A stretch of 64,000 nucleotides of DNA, taken from NCBI GenBank assembly GCA_902776285.1, contig CACYPK010000003.1:1-64000 (forward strand), written 5' to 3'. Below are positions 23,621-31,297 of the stretch, piece by piece. Each line of letters opens with the position of its first letter. Position 1 is the stretch's first letter. Origin of the DNA: an uncultured Eubacteriales bacterium (GTDB lineage: Bacteria; Bacillota; Clostridia; Peptostreptococcales; Anaerovoracaceae). Under the pieces are notes generated by a model. That model was not told where the DNA came from, did no database searches, and saw nothing but the letters and a program-made list of their open reading frames with translations. Made by a program: the position numbers and the translations under genes.

Positions 23621-26600
23621 ATGATCAGGATCTCTGAAGACATACTTACTGCCGCTGAGCTTGCCGAAGCCAGCGGAAAAGACACGAAGGACATCGATAT
23701 CGAGATAACCAACATAGCGGTGTCCCGCGTGAACGGAGGCACGAGCGTGGCGCTTGACATAGACGCCAAGCTCAATTTTGTGATGCCTAAAACTACAGAG
23801 GTCCTTATGAAGCGGAGGATCGCGGCAAGGATCGCGTCCGCCGAAAGGATCAGGGTCAATTACACATATACCGGCGTCATGATACCTCAGAAACCGGTAT
23901 CGCAGGAGAGTACTTATACTAACGGGAACGGCGGCAGCTACGGCGAGGGCCGCAGAAAGAGCAAGAAGGACAGACCGGCATTCACCAACGAAGCGGGCGA
24001 GAACGTGCTTCTCGGAGACGACTTTTCGGGTGAGCCGCTGCCGTTCAGCGAGCTTGCTGATTTTGTCGGAAGCAAGGACAAGGCTGTCATAGAAGGCGAG
24101 GTCTTTAAGATAGAATCGAAGCCTATCAAGAGTGGCCGCGTGCTCGTAACGATACTGATCGCGAACCTGTCCAGGACTTTCGGTATTAAGTCTTTCATTT
24201 CAGATGACAAGCTTAAGGAGATACAGGAAAACCTTGCTGTCGGCGACCTGATCAGAGCCCGCGGAAGCATCGAATACGATACATTCGAGCATGAGAACCT
24301 CATGATGGCTTCCTCACTCAAAAAAGTTGAGAAGAAGATGAAGGAGGACACATATCCGGGTCCTCACAGAGTCGAACTTCACTGCCATACCAAGATGAGT
24401 GACAACGACGGCTTCAATGACGCGGCGGACATAGTGAAGAAGGCGGCATTCTGGGGCCAGCCGGCGGTAGCCATCACGGATCACGGCGTTGTACAGGCTT
24501 TCCCTGACGCTGCCAAAGAAGCTGCAAAGCAGGCCAAGAGCGGCCGAAACATCAAGATCATTTACGGAGTCGAGGGATATCTTTATCCTGACGAAGACGC
24601 GGTCAACAGTGACGGAAGCATCGATATAAAGAAGAACCGCACTTATCACATAATAATCCTGGCGAAAAATCAGGCCGGACTGAAGAATATATACAAGCTG
24701 GTCAGCACCTCGCACATCGACTATTTCTATCACAGACCGAGGATACCGCGCTCTGTGCTTCAGGCGCACAGAGAGGGCCTTATTATCGGATCAGCATGCG
24801 AAGCGGGTGAGGTTTATAGAGCGGTAGCTTCCGGCGTATCCGATGATGAACTCGACAGGGTAGCTTCGTTCTACGATTATCTTGAGATACAGCCTCTCGG
24901 AAACAACCGCTTCATGATAGAAGACGGTCTGGCTAAGGACGAGCAGGAACTGATCGACAACAACCTCAGGATAATAGCGTGCGGAGACAGGCTCGGAAAG
25001 ATGACAGTCGCCACGACTGACTCGCATTATCCGACTCCGGACGCCTCGATATACCGGAACATCATCATGGCGGGCATAGGCTTCCACGACACTCCGTCCG
25101 ATTCTCTCTATCTCAGAACGACGGACGAGATGATGGAAGAGTTCGCGTATCTGGGCGACAGGGCAGAGGAAATCGTCATCACCAATACGAATAAGATCGC
25201 CGAAATGGTCGAGGAAGTGCGCCCGGTACCTGAGGGCAAGTTCCCGCCTAAGATCGAAGGGGCCGAAGAAAGGCTGAGAGAAAGCTGCTACAGAAGGGCA
25301 AGGGATATATACGGAGACCCGATGCCGGCTGAGATCGAGGAGAGGCTCGAGACCGAGCTGAGTTCGATCATCAAAAACGGATACGCGGTCATGTATATCG
25401 CGGCTCAGATGCTGGTGCAGAAGTCGAACAGCGACGGGTATCTTGTCGGATCCAGAGGATCCGTAGGATCTTCGTTTGCCGCGACAATGGCGGGCATCAC
25501 GGAGGTCAATCCTCTGGCGCCGCACTATATTTGCCCGGAGTGCAAGCACTTTGAGTGGTCCGATGAGCCGGGCAAATACGATGTCGGCTATGACATGCCG
25601 GACAAGGCATGTCCGGAGTGCGGCGCGCGCATGAAAAAAGAGGGCCTCAACATTCCGTTCGCCACATTCCTCGGATTCGACGGAAGCAAGGAACCTGATA
25701 TAGACCTCAACTTTGCCGGAGAATACCAGCCGGTGGCGCACAGATATGTGGGCGAGATATTCGGAGAGAAAAACGTGTTCAAGGCAGGTACGGTAGCTAC
25801 GATAGCTGACAAGACCGCTTTCGGATACGTCAAACACTATGTAGAAGACAATCACATAAGCGCCAGCAAGTACGACGTGGACTATCTCGTAAAAGGCTGC
25901 ACCGGCGTCAAGAGGACGACCGGCCAGCATCCGGGCGGCATCATAGTCGTTCCTGACGATCATGAGATATATGAGTTCTGCCCGATACAGAAGCCGGCCA
26001 ACAAGCGCGATATCGATGTCATAACCACGCACTTCGATTACCACAAGATCGACCAGAACCTTCTGAAGCTGGACATTCTCGGACACGATGTGCCTCAGCT
26101 CATAAGGCATCTGCAGGTAATGACAGGCGTGGACCCGATGAGCATACCTCTTGACGACAAGCGTACGCTCAGCATATTCACGTCGCTTGATGAACTAAAT
26201 ATAAAGAACGAAAACTACAGATTCACTCACGGGACCTACGCTATCCCTGAGTTCGGCACCAACTTCACGCGCGGCATGCTTGATGACATTCATCCGACTA
26301 CGGTCTCCGAACTTATCAAGATGTCGGGATTCTCGCACGGCACGGACGTGTGGACCAACAACGCCCAGGATCTTCTCAGAAACAAAACGGCGACGATAGA
26401 CGAAGTCATATCATCCCGTGACGATATAATGAACTTCCTTATCAGCAAGGGGCTTCCTAATATCGACGCGTTCAAGATCATGGAGATCGTCCGTAAGAAC
26501 AGAGTGCTTAGTGAAGAGCAGCTCGAGATGATGAAGTCTCACGGCGTTCCTGACTGGTACATCTGGTCGTGCGAGACACTGAAATACATGTTCCCGCGCG

Positions 26601-27121
26601 CCCACGCCGCGGCCTACGTCATGATGTCGATAAGAATGGCATGGTTCAAGGTGAACTATCCTGAGGCCTTCTACGCCGCTTGGTTCACGTCCAAGGTTGA
26701 TAACTTTGATGACAAGATCATAAACAGCGGGATCCCGGCGGTTGAAGCGAAGATGGATGAAATAGACAGGCTCGGAAATACCGCTACGGCAAAACAGAAG
26801 GAACAGATGACCGTATATGAGGTAATGTATGAGGCATTATCCAGGGGCTGTGAGTTTACGGAGCCGGTACTCGGAGAGGCAGAAGCATGCAGGTTCTCTG
26901 TTGTTGACGGAAAGATAATGCTGCCGTTCAACGCCGTAAGCGGAATAGGGGATACCGCCGCGGAGTCGCTCACTGCAGCGTATAAAGAAAAGCCGTTCAG
27001 TACTATTGACGATGTCAGGTCAAGAACAAGGCTCACAGGCACTAATATTGAGGATCTGAAGAGCCACGGACTGTTCGCGGGACTGCCTGAGTCGGCGCAG
27101 ATCAGCATTTTCGATCTGTAG
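23621..27121 (+). CDS. polC: DNA polymerase III alpha subunit PolC, lacking the inserted exonuclease
   Basis: A 1166-residue PolC, shorter than the usual roughly 1400-1450. Order: a short N-terminal domain (about 1-125), an OB domain (about 140-245, ending VGDLIRARGSIEYDTF), a PHP domain starting at HCHTKMSDNDG (about 253), a Cys4 zinc module (CPECKHFEW and CPECGARM), palm motifs including PDIDLNFAGEYQP, the PolC-specific FKAGTVATIADKTAFGYVK, and a C-terminal QISIFDL like a clamp-binding peptide. In other PolC proteins a DEDD exonuclease interrupts PHP after the YGVE segment. Here only about 20 residues separate YGVEGYLY (about 312) from TYHIIILAK (about 338), and no DxETTG-type motif exists anywhere. 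The PHP ligands (HCH, D, TDHG, E, TYH, C, TDSH) remain. The ATG at 23621 follows ispG; its ribosome site is weak. Confidence 0.95.
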   Translation: MIRISEDILTAAELAEASGKDTKDIDIEITNIAVSRVNGGTSVALDIDAKLNFVMPKTTEVLMKRRIAARIASAERIRVNYTYTGVMIPQKPVSQESTYTNGNGGSYGEGRRKSKKDRPAFTNEAGENVLLGDDFSGEPLPFSELADFVGSKDKAVIEGEVFKIESKPIKSGRVLVTILIANLSRTFGIKSFISDDKLKEIQENLAVGDLIRARGSIEYDTFEHENLMMASSLKKVEKKMKEDTYPGPHRVELHCHTKMSDNDGFNDAADIVKKAAFWGQPAVAITDHGVVQAFPDAAKEAAKQAKSGRNIKIIYGVEGYLYPDEDAVNSDGSIDIKKNRTYHIIILAKNQAGLKNIYKLVSTSHIDYFYHRPRIPRSVLQAHREGLIIGSACEAGEVYRAVASGVSDDELDRVASFYDYLEIQPLGNNRFMIEDGLAKDEQELIDNNLRIIACGDRLGKMTVATTDSHYPTPDASIYRNIIMAGIGFHDTPSDSLYLRTTDEMMEEFAYLGDRAEEIVITNTNKIAEMVEEVRPVPEGKFPPKIEGAEERLRESCYRRARDIYGDPMPAEIEERLETELSSIIKNGYAVMYIAAQMLVQKSNSDGYLVGSRGSVGSSFAATMAGITEVNPLAPHYICPECKHFEWSDEPGKYDVGYDMPDKACPECGARMKKEGLNIPFATFLGFDGSKEPDIDLNFAGEYQPVAHRYVGEIFGEKNVFKAGTVATIADKTAFGYVKHYVEDNHISASKYDVDYLVKGCTGVKRTTGQHPGGIIVVPDDHEIYEFCPIQKPANKRDIDVITTHFDYHKIDQNLLKLDILGHDVPQLIRHLQVMTGVDPMSIPLDDKRTLSIFTSLDELNIKNENYRFTHGTYAIPEFGTNFTRGMLDDIHPTTVSELIKMSGFSHGTDVWTNNAQDLLRNKTATIDEVISSRDDIMNFLISKGLPNIDAFKIMEIVRKNRVLSEEQLEMMKSHGVPDWYIWSCETLKYMFPRAHAAAYVMMSIRMAWFKVNYPEAFYAAWFTSKVDNFDDKIINSGIPAVEAKMDEIDRLGNTATAKQKEQMTVYEVMYEALSRGCEFTEPVLGEAEACRFSVVDGKIMLPFNAVSGIGDTAAESLTAAYKEKPFSTIDDVRSRTRLTGTNIEDLKSHGLFAGLPESAQISIFDL

Positions 27122-27371
27122 AGCACTCAAGTTCCCAGCGGCATTCGTGATAGAAATAAAGCAGTTTATACCGCAGACGGCGGCCTTCGTTCACGGTAAG
27201 ACAATCGTAGGCGATACGTGTCATACCGCCTGCGCCGAGCCATTCGATATTTGAGATGTCCGTGATCCTGACTGTCTTCTTGATGCCGCGCTCCACGACC
27301 TTGAATCTGATAGGGCGGGGCGATAACGCGCCTACGTCGAACACAGCCAGCACATCCACTGCCTGTCTCAT
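27102..27371 (-). CDS. Small protein of unknown function under a LexA box
   Basis: An 89-residue protein, family not recognised. It has FDVGALSPRPIRFKVVERG near residue 11, then KKTVRITDISNIEWLGAGG, and a basic and aromatic C-terminal part (LRYKLLYFYHECRWELE). No membrane segment or catalytic motif is evident. It is convergent with polC and overlaps its 3' end by 20 nt. Upstream on its own strand is a clear promoter with a perfect SOS-box palindrome in the spacer, so it is predicted to be DNA-damage inducible. The ATG at 27371 is preceded by a weak AGG; GTG codons just inside are alternatives. The good promoter, operator and absence of another gene in this gap support a real gene. Confidence 0.72.
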   Translation of the reverse strand: MRQAVDVLAVFDVGALSPRPIRFKVVERGIKKTVRITDISNIEWLGAGGMTRIAYDCLTVNEGRRLRYKLLYFYHECRWELECSTDRKC

Positions 27372-27417
27372 GATGAAAACCTGCTTTTACTATTCTGAAC
27401 GGAATCCCGGCACCAAT

Positions 27418-27446
27418 ATGATACAGAACAAATGTTCTTTATTCAA
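27418..27446 (-). promoter_or_regulatory. Promoter of the small SOS-type gene
   Basis: On the minus strand TTGAAT (27446-27441), 17 nt, TATCAT (27423-27418). The predicted message starts near 27411, about 40 nt before the ATG. Confidence 0.75.
27425..27438. promoter_or_regulatory. LexA (SOS) box
   Basis: AGAACAAATGTTCT has perfect GAAC-N4-GTTC half-sites. It sits exactly in the 17-nt spacer between the -35 and -10 of the minus-strand gene, the same geometry as the box before lexA at 4108-4121. Confidence 0.82.
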
Positions 27447-27486
27447 GCCGGAAAAGTGTATTTCGTTGTACTAAAAAAGGAGCGAA

Positions 27487-28593
27487 ATGAGTTACAGGAT
27501 ATTCGTCATAAATCCGGGATCGACTTCCACAAAACTCGCGTATTTTGAGGATGAGACAAAACTCTGCGAGGCCAACGTCTTTCATGACGCGCCTGAACTT
27601 GCGAAACTGGGCAGCGTAAGCAACCAGTTCCCGTACAGAAAGCAGATGATACTCGACTTCCTCGCTGAAAACGGGATAGACCTCAGCGAAGCCGACGCCA
27701 TAGTCGGCCGAGGAGGAGCCTCAGCGAGCGTGAAAAGCGGAACATACGAGGTTAACGATAAACTGTTACAAGATATATCAGACCAGGTGACCAAGGTAGA
27801 CCATCCTGCCAATCTGGGAGTGCCTCTGGCAGCGGAACTGGCGGCGGAATACGGCTGCCGCGCCTTCATGGTGGACAGCCCAAAGGTCGACGAGTTCATA
27901 GACGAGGCTCGCGTAACAGGCATGGACGGGCTGTACAGGGGCTCGAGCCTGCACGTACTCAATCTGAGAGGTACGGCGAGGCTGCATTGCGAGAAGCACG
28001 GCCTGAAATATGAAGACGCCGATCTTATCGTCTGCCACATAGACGGAGGTATGTCGATATCCGCTCACAGACACGGACGCATGATAGACGGCACAAACAA
28101 CGCCTGGGGCGAGGGACCGTTCACGCCGACACGCATAGGAGCACTGCCGGCACAGCTTGCCGTCGAATACTTCACTGACGGCGGCGCGGACGGAAAGCCG
28201 TCCATAGGAGACGCCTGCACAAGGTCGGGAGGCTTTGTGAGTCACTTCGGCACATCCAATTCAGACAAGGTGCATGAGATGGTCGAAGCAGGCGATCCCA
28301 AGGCGGTACGCGTGTGGAACGCCATGATCTACAACATATGCAAGAGCATAGGCGGCATGGCGACAGCGCTTTCGGGAGAAGTGGACGCGATAGTCTGCGG
28401 AGGCGGACTGCTCAGGTTCAAAGATCTCTGCGATCAGATCTCCGAACGCTGCGGCTGGATAGCTCCGGTATATTTCTATCCGGGCGAGGTAGAGCATGAA
28501 GCCATGGCCGCGGGCGCACTTAGGGTGCTCAGAGGCGAAGAGGAAGCGCAGGTGTATACCGGCATTCCTGTCTGGAACGGATTCGAAGACTGA
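27487..28593 (+). CDS. buk: Butyrate kinase
   Basis: A 368-residue acetokinase-family enzyme that interconverts butyryl phosphate and butyrate with ATP formation. The phosphate-binding NPGSTSTKLAYFEDE opens the protein. VGRGGASASVKSGTYEV near residue 73, CHIDGGMSISAHRHG near residue 182 and CGGGLLRF near residue 300 are typical; the length fits butyrate rather than acetate kinase. AAAGGAG precedes the ATG. No ptb (phosphotransbutyrylase) gene is next to it, so the partner must be elsewhere, and branched-chain acyl substrates are possible. Confidence 0.92.
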   Translation: MSYRIFVINPGSTSTKLAYFEDETKLCEANVFHDAPELAKLGSVSNQFPYRKQMILDFLAENGIDLSEADAIVGRGGASASVKSGTYEVNDKLLQDISDQVTKVDHPANLGVPLAAELAAEYGCRAFMVDSPKVDEFIDEARVTGMDGLYRGSSLHVLNLRGTARLHCEKHGLKYEDADLIVCHIDGGMSISAHRHGRMIDGTNNAWGEGPFTPTRIGALPAQLAVEYFTDGGADGKPSIGDACTRSGGFVSHFGTSNSDKVHEMVEAGDPKAVRVWNAMIYNICKSIGGMATALSGEVDAIVCGGGLLRFKDLCDQISERCGWIAPVYFYPGEVEHEAMAAGALRVLRGEEEAQVYTGIPVWNGFED

Positions 28594-28621
28594 AAAAGTC
28601 AGAAAAATCTGAAATAAGGGC

Positions 28622-28649
28622 TTGATTTATAATGAACATATGCTAATAT
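28622..28649 (+). promoter_or_regulatory. Promoter of the ArsR-HMA-ATPase operon
   Basis: TTGATT (28622-28627), 16 nt, TAATAT (28644-28649) preceded by TGC. Confidence 0.68.
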
Positions 28650-28665
28650 ATTCATATGAATGTAT
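28646..28665. promoter_or_regulatory. ArsR/SmtB-type operator
   Basis: A palindrome centred on TTCATATGAA (28651-28660), extended on both sides by AT-rich near-symmetric bases. It overlaps the -10 and resembles the 12-2-12 operators of metal sensors such as CzrA and SmtB. It precedes an ArsR gene. Confidence 0.7.
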
Positions 28666-28704
28666 ACGCATATGTTTTTTCTTGATTTGAAAGGTTAAAG
28701 GGTC

Positions 28705-29019
28705 ATGACAAGGAAAGACGAGTACAGACTCAAGGATATGAGCGAAAGCGAACTGCTGGAGCTTGCGGATCTCTTCAAGACATTCGCCGACTCGACGAGA
28801 ATAAAGATACTTTATGATCTTTTCGACGGAGAGAAGAACGTCACGGAGATATGCGGCGACATAGAGATGAATCAGTCAGCCGTATCGCATCAGCTGAAAG
28901 CCCTTAAGACGGCCAAGCTGATAAAGAGCCGCAGGGCCGGCAAAGCGATATACTATTCGCTCGATGACGATCACGTCAAAACGATAATAGCGATGGGCAA
29001 GGAGCACATCGAAGAGTAA
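28705..29019 (+). CDS. ArsR/SmtB-family metal-sensing repressor
   Basis: A 104-residue winged helix-turn-helix repressor (FADSTRIKILYDLFDG, then NQSAVSHQLKALKTAKLI as the recognition helices). The last helix holds D-x-H, ten residues, then H-x-x-E (in DDHVKTIIAMGKEHIEE), which is the alpha-5 metal site of zinc, cobalt or nickel sensors such as CzrA and NmtR. No cysteine-type alpha-3 site (ELCVC) is present, so cadmium/lead sensing of the CadC kind is less likely. It heads an operon with an HMA protein and a P-type ATPase and should release the palindromic operator upstream when metal binds. Confidence 0.9.
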   Translation: MTRKDEYRLKDMSESELLELADLFKTFADSTRIKILYDLFDGEKNVTEICGDIEMNQSAVSHQLKALKTAKLIKSRRAGKAIYYSLDDDHVKTIIAMGKEHIEE

Positions 29020-29033
29020 AAAGGAGTACCAAA

Positions 29034-29252
29034 ATGAAAAAGAAATTCAAACTGATCGATCTTGACTGCGCTAACTGCGCCGCGAAAATGGAAGAAGCCA
29101 TCAAGCAGATAGATGGAGTCACCGACGCTTCCGTAAGCTTCATGACACAGAAGATGATGATCGAAGCGGACGACACCGTGTTCGATCAGGTCGTAGAAGA
29201 AGCCGTAAAGGTCATCGCAAAGGTAGAGCCTGACTGCCAGGTAGTACTGTAA
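29034..29252 (+). CDS. Free-standing heavy-metal-associated (HMA) domain protein
   Basis: A 72-residue ferredoxin-like metal-binding protein. The site is DCANCAAKMEEA near residue 10; in zinc/cadmium ATPases this form (DCxxC) is common. It ends 2 nt before the ATPase gene, which itself lacks an N-terminal HMA domain. The pair therefore looks like a split version of a CadA/ZntA pump whose binding domain is encoded separately. It could act as a small metallochaperone. Confidence 0.9.
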   Translation: MKKKFKLIDLDCANCAAKMEEAIKQIDGVTDASVSFMTQKMMIEADDTVFDQVVEEAVKVIAKVEPDCQVVL

Positions 29253-29254
29253 TA

Positions 29255-31189
29255 ATGGACAGATTCACACCAAAACAGAAAAAGGAACTGCAGCTCATAG
29301 GCATATCGTTCGTCCTCTTCGTGATACTGATGATTGCCGAGCATACCGGCATGTTTCCGGATACGGTCGGAGGCACGCTCACGCTTCTGCTGCTTTATCT
29401 GGTTCCGTACTTTATCGTCGGGCATGATGTGGTCCGCAAGTGCCTGCTGGGCATAAAGAACCGCCAGCTCTTTGACGAGAGTTTCCTGATGACGCTCGCG
29501 ACCATAGGAGCGTTCGGTTGCAGGGAGTTCGGCGAGGCGGTCGCGGTAATGCTGTTCTATCAGGTGGGCGAATTCTTCCAGAGCTATGCCGTAGGCAAGT
29601 CCAGGGGATCAATCGCCGATCTGATGAGCATGGCAGCTGACTTCGCGAACCGCGAGGCAGAAGACGGCTCCATCGAGGTCATTGATCCGGATGACATAGA
29701 GGTGGGCGACATCCTGGTGATAAAGCCCGGAGAAAAAGTGCCTACTGACGGTATCGTGATAGAAGGAAGCGGTCTGGTGAACACTTCGGCGCTGACAGGA
29801 GAGTCCATGCCGAGGCTCGTCAGCGAGGGCGAACAGGTGATATCCGGCTGCATAAACGGAGAGAACCTGCTGAGAGTACGCGCAGAGAAGGAATTCGACG
29901 ACTGCACGGTATCGCAGATACTCGAGCTTGTAGAAGAGGCTTCTTCAAGAAAGTCTCTTACGGAGAACTTCATAACGAGGTTCGCGCGGGTGTACACGCC
30001 TGCTGTCGTTATCGCCGCAGTCATACTGGCGTTCATACCGCCGCTCATCTCGGGCCATTTCGCAGCTGAGTTCGGTGAATGGGTGCTCAGGGCATGCACG
30101 TTCCTGGTCATCTCGTGTCCGTGCGCTCTGGTCATATCCGTACCGCTCGCGTTCTTCGGAGGGATAGGAGCGGCGTCAAGAAGCGGCGTGCTCGTAAAGG
30201 GCTCCAATTATCTTGAGCTTCTGGCCGGGCTCGACACGGTAGTATCCGACAAGACCGGCACTTTGACAGAAGGAAAGTTCAGGGTAGCCATGATCGAGGC
30301 CGCGGAGGGCTACGACACGGGTGACGTCGTAAGATACGCCGCCGCTGCCGAGAGCGGCTCCACGCATCCTATAGCGGCCGCTATAACAGAAGCCTGCGAG
30401 AAACCTATAGCCCAGTCCAAGATAAAAGACATACAGAATATCGTAGGCAAGGGCATCACCGCCAAGGCCGGCAGGGACAAGATCACTGTAGGCAACAGGG
30501 GGTTCCTTGAAAGCGAAGGCATAGAACTGCCTGAAGCAATGGCAGGCACCGGCGGGACCGAATGCTATGTAGCCAGGAACGGCAAATACATCGGCACGAT
30601 AACCGTGGCTGACATGCCGAAGGCCGGCGCGAAGGAAGCCATATCCGCCATGCTCAGCGCGGGAGTAAGGAACATCGTGATGCTCACAGGCGACTCGCAG
30701 AAGGTGGCTTCGGCGGTTGCCGAAGAACTCGGCATAACCGATTACAGGGCAGAACTGCTCCCGCAGGATAAAGTAAAGGCGGTAGAGGAGCTGCTGGAGG
30801 CGCTTAGAAAGGACTCCGGCGGAAAGGATGCCGATAAGAACCGCAAGAGACTCGCGTTCATAGGCGACGGAATCAACGACGCTCCGGTGCTGTCGGTAGC
30901 CGATGTCGGAATAGCGATGGGCTCGCTGGGATCTGACGCGGCGATAGAAGCCGCCGATGTGGTGATAATGGATGATGACCTGAGGAAGATCCCTACGGTC
31001 ATGCAGATAGCCCGCAAGACGCTTTCGATATCCAGGCAGAACATAGTATTCGCGCTGTTTGTCAAGTTCATGTGCCTGATTCTGGGCGCGCTCGGAATAG
31101 CCAATATGTGGATAGCCGTGTTCGCTGATGTCGGCGTCGCGGTGATATGCATACTTAATTCGATGCGCATGTTGAAAAAACAGCAGTAA
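29255..31189 (+). CDS. Zn/Cd/Co-type heavy-metal-exporting P1B ATPase
   Basis: A 644-residue membrane pump. About eight membrane helices are visible; the metal-conducting helix carries SCPCALVISVP near residue 288, the zinc/cadmium class signature. TGESMPR (actuator), DKTGTLTEG (phosphorylation aspartate, near residue 332), GSTHPIAAAI and GDGINDAPV (hinge) are all present. There is no N-terminal HMA domain; it is supplied by the preceding gene. The ArsR sensor type supports zinc or cobalt efflux. The TAATAATG junction with the HMA gene suggests coupled translation. Confidence 0.94.
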   Translation: MDRFTPKQKKELQLIGISFVLFVILMIAEHTGMFPDTVGGTLTLLLLYLVPYFIVGHDVVRKCLLGIKNRQLFDESFLMTLATIGAFGCREFGEAVAVMLFYQVGEFFQSYAVGKSRGSIADLMSMAADFANREAEDGSIEVIDPDDIEVGDILVIKPGEKVPTDGIVIEGSGLVNTSALTGESMPRLVSEGEQVISGCINGENLLRVRAEKEFDDCTVSQILELVEEASSRKSLTENFITRFARVYTPAVVIAAVILAFIPPLISGHFAAEFGEWVLRACTFLVISCPCALVISVPLAFFGGIGAASRSGVLVKGSNYLELLAGLDTVVSDKTGTLTEGKFRVAMIEAAEGYDTGDVVRYAAAAESGSTHPIAAAITEACEKPIAQSKIKDIQNIVGKGITAKAGRDKITVGNRGFLESEGIELPEAMAGTGGTECYVARNGKYIGTITVADMPKAGAKEAISAMLSAGVRNIVMLTGDSQKVASAVAEELGITDYRAELLPQDKVKAVEELLEALRKDSGGKDADKNRKRLAFIGDGINDAPVLSVADVGIAMGSLGSDAAIEAADVVIMDDDLRKIPTVMQIARKTLSISRQNIVFALFVKFMCLILGALGIANMWIAVFADVGVAVICILNSMRMLKKQQ

Positions 31190-31267
31190 GGCTAATGTTA
31201 CCTTAATACATCTTAATCTAAATATAGCGTCAAAAATGACGGAAAAGACAACATTTTGTGGTAATAT

Positions 31268-31297
31268 AACACGGAGGCAGGACCTCCGTGTTTTCAT
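31268..31297 (+). terminator. Hairpin between the ATPase and PBP genes (terminator or start-site lock)
   Basis: AACACGGAGG (31268-31277) pairs perfectly with CCTCCGTGTT (31283-31292), followed by TTCATTT. The hairpin holds both the GGAGG and the GTG start proposed for the PBP gene, so it may end the ATPase message, hide the ribosome site, or both. Confidence 0.6.
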
